Source: Heterocephalus glaber (taxonomy: Eukaryota > Chordata > Mammalia > Rodentia > Bathyergidae). From it: a DNA stretch of 64,000 nt. The stretch is taken from NCBI RefSeq assembly GCF_000247695.1, contig NW_004624843.1, positions 1,126,004 to 1,190,003 of the forward strand. Direction: 5' to 3'. The notes beneath the pieces are model-generated. The model was not told the DNA's origin. It ran no database searches and worked only from the letters and a program-made list of their open reading frames with translations. Every line of letters starts with the position of its first letter. The first letter of the stretch is position 1. The position numbers were made by a program, and so were the translations under genes. This document shows, one piece after another, positions 37,641-48,607 of this stretch.

Positions 37641-39338
37641 CTTTCACATGGTTAAGTTTGGGCGAAAGGCAAAGTTTTAATTATACTCTTAGTGATTTCC
37701 AGGGTACTCAACCACTGAAAGTATTTTCAGAAATTATTTCATTATCCATTCTTTTAAAAATGGAACATTTATATTCCTTAATCTCACCAGAGGGAAGGGA
37801 TCAGTCTTGAAAGGAAGTGATTGTCTAGCTGCGGTTCAAAGGGTGTGCTGGAATCAGGAAGGGGGGCAGATGGGCAAATGCAGCGGGCTGAGGGAGGGCC
37901 AGGGCTGCCCAGATCACAATACAAATACCACCGCTCAACTAGCTCATAGAAAACCTTGGGGCCCATCCTCCCCGCCTTCCGCCACACCATATCTTATACA
38001 GTGTCCCATTTTGTTTTGTTCGGTAACCTCAAAAACATTTAAGGCATTTCAGATGCTGGTGGAGGAGAAATGTAAATATTGGCAGATGGGAGAGCTGGGC
38101 AGAGTTAGCCAAAGTCATGCATTTCCCTTGAGCAAGGTGCTGCATTCTCTGCACTTCCGGATCAGACTCCCTTTCAGCCTAGCCCCTGCCTTTCCCCTCA
38201 AAACATCCAGTTCTCCCTACAAGCAGATCTCACTGGACCAGCTGGCTGTGCATATGGGGAAGGGTGGGCAGCCACCTGTGAAGGGACCACCGGAGGAGGT
38301 CCCCCTGGCAGAGTTCCCTTCCAGTACACTATGCTTGACCATAGGTCCCCTGTAAGTCACCTGAGAGTTGTGAGAAAGTGTAATTCTTTAGTCTAAGTCA
38401 CAGTAGGAATCTAAGTAAATAATGTAAATCTTTTCACCAGCCATCCATGGCACTAAAAATATAGCCCACAACCTTTGCTACTAAAACCTCAGTTCCCAGT
38501 ACCAACCTTACTTGCAATCCAACACAAGCATCACCTAATGGCCGGCATCATACCCAAGAGGCCAGAGGAAGGGCATCCTTGACCACTAGGCCCCAACCCA
38601 TGCTCCAGCTCACTTCAAACACGTGTTTACTCAGTTGACACAAGCAGAAGAACTGCTCAGCTGAGCCCAACACATATGACCAGTCCACAGAACTACGATC
38701 TCACAAATGATTGAGGTTTTATAGCAATTAGTTTGGAGGTAGCTTTTCATACTTCAAAAGCTACATGACATATATATACCTAACAAACTAGATGATTTCA
38801 CATATAATACTCTAACAGCTTTTATAAAAGCTCCTTCATGTAAATGGATTTCATTCCTCTCTACCCCAGGTGTCAAGAAAACATGACTATTGCTATGAGC
38901 ATATCCTTATAAGTCAAATGACAAAAATGACAAAACACTGATAATTCTGATTTAAATGTTATTCATTATCATATTCTTGAAAGTTTCTATTTTGTACCAG
39001 AAACAAACTTGTTCTGCTCATACTCTTCCTGGATCACAATCAGAAAAAACAGTGCATCAGCTGTACATGTTTTGACCATGAGAGAAGTTACTTATGTTCA
39101 ACGTAGTTAGCAACACACACATCTTTTTAGGAGACAAGCTAGATGTTCTAAATTGTACTCCTGTCCAGTGGTAATAACTTTGGAGAAAATAAGTGAGAGA
39201 AGATCATTAATGTCAAAAATTTAATTATTTGCACACAATCTTAAGTTTAAAATGAACTGCTCCCAGAATTTGAAATGGCAAAAGACTACTGCAGTTAAAA
39301 GCATTCATTCTTTTGAGTTTCCAAAAATATGAGACCTT

Positions 39339-39439
39339 GGGCTGGGGATTTAGCTCAGTGGCACTGTGCCTGCCTCGCAAGCCCAAGGTCCTAAGTTTGA
39401 TCCCCGGTACCAGAAAACAAAAACAAACAAACAAAACTT
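39339..39439 (+). mobile_element. tRNA-derived SINE with target-site duplication
   Basis: GGGGATTTAGCTCAGTGGCA, GTCCTAAGTTTGATCCCCGG and a CAAA-rich tail. TGAGACCTT flanks it at 39330-39338 and 39440-39448. Confidence 0.85.
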
Positions 39440-41817
39440 TGAGACCTTAAATTTCGGGAAGTTTTCAAAATGATCTTCAACCTTTATATTTAATCCTACC
39501 ACTCTATACTAAGAACTAGTTAGTTAATCATTCAGTCCGAGAAGGGAGTGCTTGAGAACTACCACGTAGGAGAACAGAAAAAGGAAATAAAGAAATAAAG
39601 ATTTAAAATATTGGTATTTGAAAACTTTGATACCTTTCCCTTCTTAATTTGCACAACTGCTTCAATACTGGAAATGTAGATCATTTTCTCAAGCAATGCA
39701 TTTCCCCTTCACTGGGTTATACCAGATTCATCATGAGCAATGTTTGGAACCTGATGATTCCAACTAAGCATGGAAAATTGAAAATACTTTTCTTTTTCCT
39801 TTTAACTAAAGAAGAGAAAGTTTGTTGTAAAAGGAATATTATCTGCTGTGTTCTTTCAGTGCTACAGTTTGGGAACTGAGCATATTCTTCCATAAAAGAC
39901 TTGAAGCAGTAGGGCATTTAACCAGATTTCTATTACTAAATGTCAAGAAAAGTTAGTAGCAGTCCATCTCTGGAAAGATAGTAACAACAAAACTAGCTAT
40001 GATTGCCTATGAAAAGAGAGGCTGGGAGATAAGGAAAGGAAGGAGCCTTATTTTTTACTCTAGACCTTTAAGAAAAAAATCACTTGAAATTTATAGCATG
40101 TATGCTCATATTAAAAAAAACCTTTAAATAGTGTAAATTGATACAAAAGGTAGTAGTCTAAAAAATAATGCTTTATGTTCTCAATAAACTACTACATAGT
40201 GAAACTACTGTACACTTAAAAACAAATCCGACTGCAACTTGAAACAGAAACAGAAACGTGTAAAGGAGCACTATGAGAAAATCTCAAAGGAGACCACACT
40301 TGCAGCCAGAAGCAAGCATGGTTCAAAGGATTATAAAGCTTTTTCAGTCCTAAAAATAAAAACCACCCAACCAAAGCAGGTATATGGTGTGTGTGGGGGG
40401 GGGAATAAGGCCTTGAATAATAAGGCTGAGATAGAAAGAAAAGGCTAGAATTTCATTTGTACCCCTCAATTTCACCCCTACCACCACCTTTCCAAACATG
40501 GGCCAGTCCATGACATGCCCAGGGTCCAGCCCTGCTCATGTAACGCTGGGCCACTCCAGCTGCCTCACTTGGAGGAGAGACCCACAGTGGAGTCCTTTCT
40601 CTTGCTTCTGGGTAATAATTATGTTTGCTAACTTAATCCCTGAAAGTGGGCCATTCTTCCAAATGACAGTATCCAGAGGCTTATCAACTACTTGGTATTG
40701 TAGCCTGGGACTGCTGAGGAGATCCTTCCTGGCTGTTAGGTAGGCTCTCTGAGAAAGAGAAAGGAAGACAAAACCCTGCCTGAGCTCAGCTTCAGGCCCA
40801 CAGTGCTTTCACCAGCTCCTCTGAAGCAGTCCCAGAGAAAAGCACCACAGTGGGGACAGCCGTATTGTTAGGCAGGAAGTTATGAGTGGAGCACGAAGCT
40901 TTAAGGTAGGTTGGCACTTCTGCTCTATAAATTAATGAAAAATGCCAACTTTTATGGGTTCTAGTTTTTAAATCTTGATGCCCCCCCCCAATAAATTGTT
41001 CCATAAGAAATGTGGTCACTTCTTTGGTGTTCTCCCCTCACTTCCATTTTTTCCTCCATTCCCATGATCTACCCTCACCTGCTTTCAACAAAAGATACAC
41101 TATTTTGTATTACAACACAAAAACACTAGGGCTTAATGAGGAAGAGGAAGGAGAGAGGAAGAATGAGTAGCCGCGGTTTGGGATCTGTTTGGTCAAGGGC
41201 AGAAAGCTGAGGTCGGGGCTGAGCGCCAGGAGGCCTCTAACACTGCGCACTGGAGTTGCTGAGCATCTCCTGATTATTCCCACAATCCCTAAAATTCAAA
41301 GATAAGCATTGGGTTTTTTTGGCATCTATAGAGCCCTCCAAATAATTTTTAAATGTACAGGGGACACGATCGTGGGAGAAGGTCATATGAATGATAGTTG
41401 ACCACATAGTAGTAACTGAATATTCCTGTCGCCTGCATATAGCAGCTATATTTTTTAAAAATTTGGCCTATTCCTTTCAGTTATCTTCTTAAAAGCAAGA
41501 AATTATGGCTTCCTGTGCAAAACAGAATGTACCACACTACATACCGTTGGAAAAAAAATGTCTCTTTGTTCATTTCAGCAAACATATAACTATCAATTTC
41601 TCAAGATTAAGTGATATTGTTCAGCAACATGACCTAAATACAGCGGGGAAAATCAGAGAACTCGCATCAAACTATTCCCATAAAAGGGTTGGGGGTGAAT
41701 ACAAAACATGTTTTTAAATGATTAAAAGGAAAGCAATGACTGCTACTCACTTGATAAGACATTCAGGTTAGAGTAATAAAACCACAAAATATCTCTGCTT
41801 TAAGACAGATAGAGCTA

Positions 41818-41895
41818 GAGGGCTGAGCTAGTGGTGCCGCCGCCTGCCTCACAAGCCTGGGGTCCTGAGTTCGATCCCCTGTACCAAAAACCCCC
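41818..41895 (+). mobile_element. tRNA-derived SINE with target-site duplication
   Basis: GGGCTGAGCTAGTGGTGC ... GTCCTGAGTTCGATCCCC ... ; the A-box region is changed. ACAGATAGAGCTA lies at 41805-41817 and 41896-41908. Confidence 0.85.
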
Positions 41896-42535
41896 ACAGA
41901 TAGAGCTAAAATTGTAGCCTGATCCAATATTCGACTACACTGCCATCACAACTGGAAAGGCAGAAAAAAGGGTTGAAGAAGGGCAGTTTTCGCGACATAA
42001 GCACATCATTTTTTAAAGCCCTCTTATTCAAAGATCACTGACTCATTGAAGAGCACAAATGACATTTACCCAACCAAATTCATTTTAACAAATAGATTAT
42101 AGCAGAGCCTGAAGCAAGAATATTATTAAAATGGAAAATGATGCTTTACCATGGATAACAGTACTTTATACTTATCTAATCCATCTTCCTCCTTTATCTG
42201 TGAATTAAGATTGGGAGGGATACTACCATTTCCAAACTATAAGACAAGAATAGAAGCAAATAGGTGATACTTACTAGCCAATCATTTAAAGAAGTCTTAG
42301 AATAACTTTTAAAACTGTTTCACCTTAGTTTGAAATTAGTATACTATACAATAATAGTATACCATACAAACATTACAATGTTATTCTATTAAAACTCAAT
42401 GTGACTATACCTCCTAAACATGTTTCAATAACATTTTCATAAGAGCTTTCAAAGTCTGCCACATGGCCATGGAATCGTAAGGTAACAAAATCATACATCC
42501 AATATAAAATTATTACTGACAGAGAATATCTGTTT

Positions 42536-42622
42536 TGTTTTGTTTTTGGTACCAGGGATCGAACTCGGGACCTTGTGCTTGTGAGACAGGCGCCAGAACC
42601 ACTGAGCTAAATCCCCAGCCCC
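42536..42622 (-). mobile_element. tRNA-derived SINE, antisense
   Basis: TTTTTGGTACCAGGGATCGAACTCGGGACC ... CCACTGAGCTAAATCCCCAGCCCC. It is close to the apparent family consensus, so probably a younger copy. Confidence 0.85.
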
Positions 42623-43106
42623 AAGTATCTATTATTTTAAAGTCAAAACAAAAGTATTAACATGAAACCAGTTATAGAACTTTTAGGGTGAAACTGACCT
42701 CAAACCAAGTTCACAAGAAGCTATTTTCCTTGAATACAATTTCCAGGAACTCTCTAACGTGAGGAAATAATTGAGGAAATGGCTTTCTTTAAACAAAACA
42801 AAACAAAACCTTAAAATTATGAAGTGCTCCATTATACTTAATTACCAACCCACCAAAATAAAAGCAACCATTTATATACTATTCAGCTAAGAAATCTGAG
42901 TATAGTAGAAGGATGAGAAAAGATTAAGCAAATGAAGTTCTGAATGAAAGTCTCCAGACTACCCTAATGCTCTGTAAAACTTACAAGGAGGTATGGACAA
43001 CCTGGCAGCTTCTGAATATTTTGGCAACTCCAGAGCCAATATACACTGGAGCAGTCAAGAGGAGTCTACACGTCTCAAGTAGCTAGTCAAAAATCCGAAA
43101 TCGTGC

Positions 43107-43136
43107 ACGCACGCACACACACACACACACACACAG
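43107..43136 (+). repeat. (CA)n microsatellite
   Basis: GCACGCACGCACACAC... run. Confidence 0.95.
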
Positions 43137-43854
43137 AGCTAGACAGGATTAATTCTGCTTGTGAGAATGATTGAGCTGTTTCACACACCGAAAAGAGAAA
43201 AATAAAACTGCACCAAAATCGTAGAAGACTTTCTATAGTCCCCAGTTGGCTTCTCACATTTCCTGTCCGTTCACTTAAGTGGCTGTCTCACTGGAGAATT
43301 GTGATGGTACAATCGCATTTATTACCCACAAACAGACTACCCACAGGAAGAGATGATTCCCAACAGGATAAACATTGAACAGTGTCACAAAATGCACTGA
43401 GATTGAAGCTGGACTTACACTAAGGGGTGGGTGAAATGGTTCTGACAGCTGACCTTAAGAGGCAGGAACAAGCAGGTGACTTGCATTCCTACACTTTATT
43501 TGTTTATTTTAAAGGGAGGGTGGAAGAGGGAAGCCTAAGCTGATTCAGAGATGGTTCCAAAAATGTAGACTAGTCCAGTCATGGGGGTTTTGCTTTAAGG
43601 CCAAACAAGAAAGGTTAAAACAGTGCTGAATCAAACAGAAGGTTTTCCTTCAAGGCCCTAGTTTGCTCAAAAAGACTGTCTGATGACAGATACAGGGTAG
43701 AAGAGGACAAAACAGGGTATTTCAGTGCACTTTTTAACGAACTCATCAACACACAGCTTCTTCAAAAAGAATCCACAATACAGCTGACCCATTAAAGAAT
43801 ATCAGTCATTTTCTCAAAACATCCCTATGTTTAGAGCTACGAAGGAGGTTAAAT

Positions 43855-43990
43855 TAATTTAGAACAAAATTCTCAAGTTACAGATGAGGAAATAGGTTTG
43901 GGGAAGTTAAGAGACTTGCTCAAGGACACTGGGCCAAGAAAGGGCACCAGCTTTGTTAGAAGCTGACATGGCTGGCTCACGGGAGGGAGC
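43855..43990 (-). repeat. MIR relic, antisense
   Basis: TTACAGATGAGGAAATAGGTTTGGGGAAGTTAAGAGACTTGCTCAAGGACAC is the inverted MIR core. Confidence 0.75.
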
Positions 43991-45219
43991 TGCCTTTTCC
44001 ATTGCATCATTCAAGATAGCACCAAAGCAGTTTCCAGGAATTTTGATAAACAAAACAAAACAAAAATAGTGGCATGCCCTTTTAGGATCCCAAGTCCTTT
44101 CCTTTCCATAAGGCAATCTTAGAAACAGTATTAAGAGGACTTTCAGAAAAATGACAACATATGGAATTTTTTACGGATTGCTGTAACAGATAAAGCTATC
44201 TAAACAATGTCAAAACCTCCAAAAAGCAGGACTGTCAAATACTCTCAACATTCTGGGACAACAGAAAAACTCCTCCCGCTGCTCTTAAGCAGTATTGGTT
44301 CATTCGCACCTGTGCAGTCCTGGCTGGGGACATTTTCCCGCACCTGTTTCCATCTGCACCTGAGCAAAAGCACTACCTCTGGAGTTTATGACTCAGTGAT
44401 GAAGGACGCTGGCTGCCGAAAAATGATTGAGAGGGAGGGGTCAGGAGAGAGTACGTCCATAGCGTTTCTTTCTTACAGCTTTTCTTTTAGAAAGGACAAA
44501 TCTGAAAACGTTCTCCATCCCACATACTAATACATCTCACGAAATTTTGTCATGAAAGAGTGCAACACGAATCTAGGAAGCTTCCCAAACCATTGCACCA
44601 AGCCTGTTCTGATGGGCAGTCACTGGCTAAATAAACAAGCAAACAAACAAAATATCTTCCTCGAAACTTTGGTAAGGAACACATCTCTCAAGCTTTTCCA
44701 CTTAAGTTCAGGAGTCTCACTATCTTCAAGCTCTCATGGCCGGGTAGGTTCAGTTTTCCTTGATATTAATCTAGCTACAGTGTTTTGGAAACTGCAGGTG
44801 CTCAAAAAAGGGTACAAAGCCTATATTACTTTCAAGCCAAAGGATTTTTTTTTTGTCTCTGAATGACCCCAAAACAGTGCCAGCCCCAGGGTTTGCATTT
44901 CCTTCTCCCTCCCACAGTGAGAGATGCAAATGTAAGAATCCGAGCCAACCCCCATCAATCCCACAGCCACGTGCTGTCGCTCGCTCCTCCTTGTGAATTT
45001 CAAGACAGGAAGATGAAAGAACGTGGCGTCGTAGTAAACCATAGTAAAGAGAGGAGGGAAACAAAATGGGGCTTGTCACATGGTCACAGCCCGAATTTTT
45101 CTCAATTAAAAATAAGAGGAAGTGTGTGTTTCCGGCCTCCGTCAACCGGCTGGTTGGACTTTTTCATTCTTGGGCTTGTGGTCTAGATGCACCAATAGGG
45201 CAGCATGCATCATATCCTC

Positions 45220-45760
45220 TGATGGGGGGCAGGCTGGGAAGTGGGGTTCGGCTCGGCAGGCTCCCCAGGGAAAGCGACAGAGACAGAGCCGAGTGGGAGA
45301 GCAGCAGGGGACGCCAGGCCCCGCCCCCGCCCCCGCCCCTCGCGGCTCAGCCACTCCTCATGCTGATTGGCTCTGGCGCAGGCCAATCTGTACCCAGCCC
45401 CCCCCCCCCCCGCGGAGGTGCGGGCCTCACTCGCCACCGCCCACCACGTGGCCCGGGAAGGGGCCCGGCTGGCCCGGACACCGGAGAGACACCAGAGACG
45501 GGCGGGGGTGCGAGACTCGCGGGCGGCCTCGGGCAGATCTCCCACCCCCAGCCAGAGGGGAAGCCAGGGCCAAATAAAAAGGGAGGAATGCAGGAAGCGG
45601 AGGTGACCCTGGAAAAGGGAAAGTGGCGGGGCCAGGAGGGTCTGCGCCAGGTCGGAAGGCCGCACGGCGAAGAGCAGGGGGAGGAGAGTGGCAGGGATGG
45701 GGACGTAACTGCAGATATGGAACCCCTGAAATCACGGCAGGGAAAGCAGTGAAAAGAGGA
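45220..45760. promoter_or_regulatory. Intronic CpG island with CCAAT boxes, GC boxes and E-box
   Basis: I count roughly 24 CpGs in 45301-45540, against near absence in the surrounding intron. It contains tandem GC boxes at 45318-45340, ATTGG at 45366-45370, CCAAT at 45383-45387 and CACGTG at 45445-45450; another CACGTG lies at 44968-44973. The combination looks like a promoter in its own right, about 3 kb into the IRS1 intron. Long frames through it are a by-product of high GC and show no recognisable protein. Confidence 0.6.
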
Positions 45761-48580
45761 GAAAGGGCAACTTTTTTTTTTTTAAGGGGGAGGAGCATAA
45801 CAAAAGAATGGCCAAAAAACTCAAAATCTGAGCCCCAGAGGGATGGCTCGGGTCTCGGTCTGAGGGAGCCCGCCCTCTGTCCAGCTGCCCTGTCAAAACC
45901 ACAAGACAAATAGGAGGTGGACGCTGACCTAAGGTGGCCGGGCTGCTGTCCTAGGGCTTCCTCTGTACCCTCGCAGGGAGCAGGCCACAGGCACTGCTCT
46001 GTGAAATTCTAAAAAGGAGCAAAGAACAGGCAGTGCCCGGAACAAGAAATAAGAGGTGGGAAACAAAGGGAATGGGAGGGGAATGGTAATGGAAAATAAA
46101 CCAGGAGGTCAGAACTAAGCGGCAGGAGACACAGTTCGGCAAGAGAAAGGAGAAACAAGAAAAGGTTGTTGGATCCGCCAAAGTCCTGAGCACCTGTATG
46201 ACCTCTTTCCAGGGACAGTGAAAAACCCTAAACAGAGATGTTCAAAAGACAGGCTAGGAGAAAGAACACACATCCCTCAACTATTCTTGGTCTGTTTCAG
46301 GTTTTACCTGAGGCAAAGACAGCAGTTACTGAGGAAGTTAGAAAAACAGTGTTTCCTCAAACTTTAACCTACTCATTCTGAACAGAAGGTGCTCGCCTCT
46401 GACAGGTCTGATTGCTTCCTATTTCAGATGAATTCGGCCAGATAACCTCTTAAACCCAACGGCAAAGGGAAGCAACCGGAATTGACGATGCTGATGTACA
46501 TTTGGTGCCCAATTTAAGACTCATACATTTACATCTTACAAATACACACTGTAGAATTTTACTGGCATGATAGGATCAAAGCATGCATGGTCCATTGCTA
46601 CTGCAGGATGATTAGGAATATCATCATATTATTTTCCTAGAGTACATTTTCCCAAGAAAGCCAAGAAGAGAAGCTAGGGATTTGTTTTGTTTTTGTTTTG
46701 ATTGCATTTTTCGTGTATCCTCAACATAAAGGATTTTAAATCCCTTTTACAAAATGAAAATCCCATTTGATTACCTGGTTGGTTTGTTCAAGGCAAACAT
46801 TTATTCCACTCTTTATAAAGAAACCTGTACAAGTCAAGAAAACAGGTGAGGGAAATCTAATTGCTTTTTAGCCTTTTCTTTCATCTCCTTCACAAGCAAA
46901 ATTTTAGTGGGCTTCTTTCCTTCAAATTCTCACTAAGTTATAAATGAAGTATTTTACAATGCAAATAGCTAAAGTGTAACAGGGATTAAAATGCCACCTG
47001 AAATAAGCAAAATTTTTCCACTGACAGTGACATGTACAATTAAATCTCTCCTCTAGTGAGTGATGAAAACCAATGTTGAGATAAATACCAATAAGTGCTT
47101 TTCATAGCACTATCACCTAAAATTTTAGTTTTAATGTTCAAACTGTATCTTGTTCTACAAAATACAGAATACCACCAGTCAGGTGTTAAGACTCAAGGAG
47201 ACTGCCCACATAATACACAAATCCCTACCTACTGATAGGAACTCAAGACACAAATTAATTTCTTATGAATGGCCACATAATAAAAAGAAATGCTGTTAAA
47301 AGCTCATTCTGTGAAGCATTTATAAAACTCACAAGATAATCAGTTTGTCATAACAAAGTGTTTCCAAATGCTGAAAACTTCTACAATGCCAACTCATCAC
47401 ATTATCTGCAAAGTATACTCTTTTTCTACCCACAATTACGACCACTAGAAAACAGACTCACAGAACGAAGAGCAGACTAATTTCCTATTACAAGTGTTTT
47501 TCATTTTCAATACAGCCTTCACCACAGAAGACCTAAAGCCAACTTGCAACATCTGAGGCATCTACTCTTGAACTTAGAGGACAACAAATATCCTAAGAGT
47601 AAAGAAGAGTACAGAGAGGTTAGCCCTCACATTCAGTGCAAACCAAAACAACACAACCTCCCCTTCTCTGAATTAATGTGCCTTCTTTCCACCATAAAAA
47701 TGTTAAGTAATTTTACGGAAGATGTACAGTAGCCCCCAAGTGATATGTGTGAAGCTTCAGTGCAAGAAGAGACAACTGCAAGACAGACATGCTGGGATGA
47801 ACTTCCGTAACTCTTAACTCATAATGGGAACCACACACATTCAGTTTATGGCATATCCTGTAGAAAAGCGGCCATGCCTGTGAGATGCTGGGTTGGTGTG
47901 TGAAAAATATCTCACGAATCCTGATACCAGAACAAAAAGAAAATGTCACCCATAATTACCTACTCAAGAGATCACAGATCAGTATTTCTCTCTAAATATG
48001 TATGCCTATAAAGCTCTGACTCCTGTATCTTTTTAGGCCAGTATGAATAAAAAATTAATGTTTCCTGTTGCTGTTTATGTTGTCTTGGTATTGTGAAATC
48101 ACAGAATAAAAGTACACACAGCAACTCGGTAAGATCAGTCTTCAGAGCTCTGGGAAACTTAAGGGTAGCCTCTGTACCAACAAGTATTTTTGTACATCAG
48201 TCCCTTCCAGGGTCTGATCATACTAGAGTTAGAAGAAAACTTCAATAAAAGCATGAAGGTTCTTCTATACATGTGCATGAACTTTATAAACATCAGCACT
48301 GGTGTTATAACCAGAAAGTTTTTGAAAGACTACAGCAAGTTCTTCACTTGGGATTCTCAATGAAAAAGCCCTCCTGTGGCTGCTTGCTCCTACACATTTA
48401 TTTGCCTGCCTGCCAGGTGTTGTGGGCTGAGTATTGAGTTCCCAGACCACCCGCCACCACCTCCTGCAAGTGCATTCTCTCCAGGGAAGCAGCAGGAAGG
48501 CGCTTGGAGGGGCAGGGGCGGGAACAGAATTCAAGCACAAGGCTAGAAGCAGTTTTGTCTTCTGACTTTGACACCATGAA

Positions 48581-48589
48581 ACGCACCTG
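48581..48589 (-). promoter_or_regulatory. IRS1: 5' splice site of IRS1 exon 1 (CAG|GTGCGT)
   Basis: The exon/intron boundary lies between 48587 (last exon base) and 48586 (first intron base) on the minus strand. It opens the large intron that fills the rest of the window to position 1. The matching acceptor is not in the window as far as I can tell. Confidence 0.82.
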
Positions 48590-48607
48590 CTGTGATGTCC
48601 AGTTGAA
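48587..48607 (-). other. IRS1: IRS1 3'UTR start: last 21 nt of exon 1 before the intron
   Basis: On the minus strand the 21 nt after the TAG stop end in ...CACAGCAG and are followed at once by GTGCGT (81-86 of 48581-48586). CAG|GTGCGT is a good 5' splice-site match. The mammalian IRS1 gene is known to have its whole CDS in exon 1 and a 3'UTR exon far downstream, and the human mRNA as I remember it continues from this same ...CACAGCAG into different sequence. The assignment is therefore strong, though made without transcript data. Confidence 0.85.

Larger units (their letters stand above)
1..48586 (-). other. IRS1: IRS1 intron (downstream of exon 1), continuing beyond position 1
   Basis: Everything left of the exon 1 donor is read as intron because the known gene has one very long intron before its 3'UTR exon. 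I looked for the start of the human 3'UTR exon as I remember it and saw no minus-strand match, so that exon probably lies beyond the left edge. Between the repeats listed separately, long stretches (for example 13.0-15.7, 16.0-17.5, 18.9-20.6, 20.8-23.2, 24.1-25.4, 33.2-36.3, 37.7-39.3, 46.0-48.5 kb) show only AT-rich unique sequence with scattered short chance ORFs. Confidence 0.75.

Noticed and set aside
45066..45752. 228-codon plus-strand frame through the intronic CpG island
   Set aside because: Open because of high GC; translation is Gly/Arg/Pro-rich without domain, and the overlapping frames on both strands are also open.
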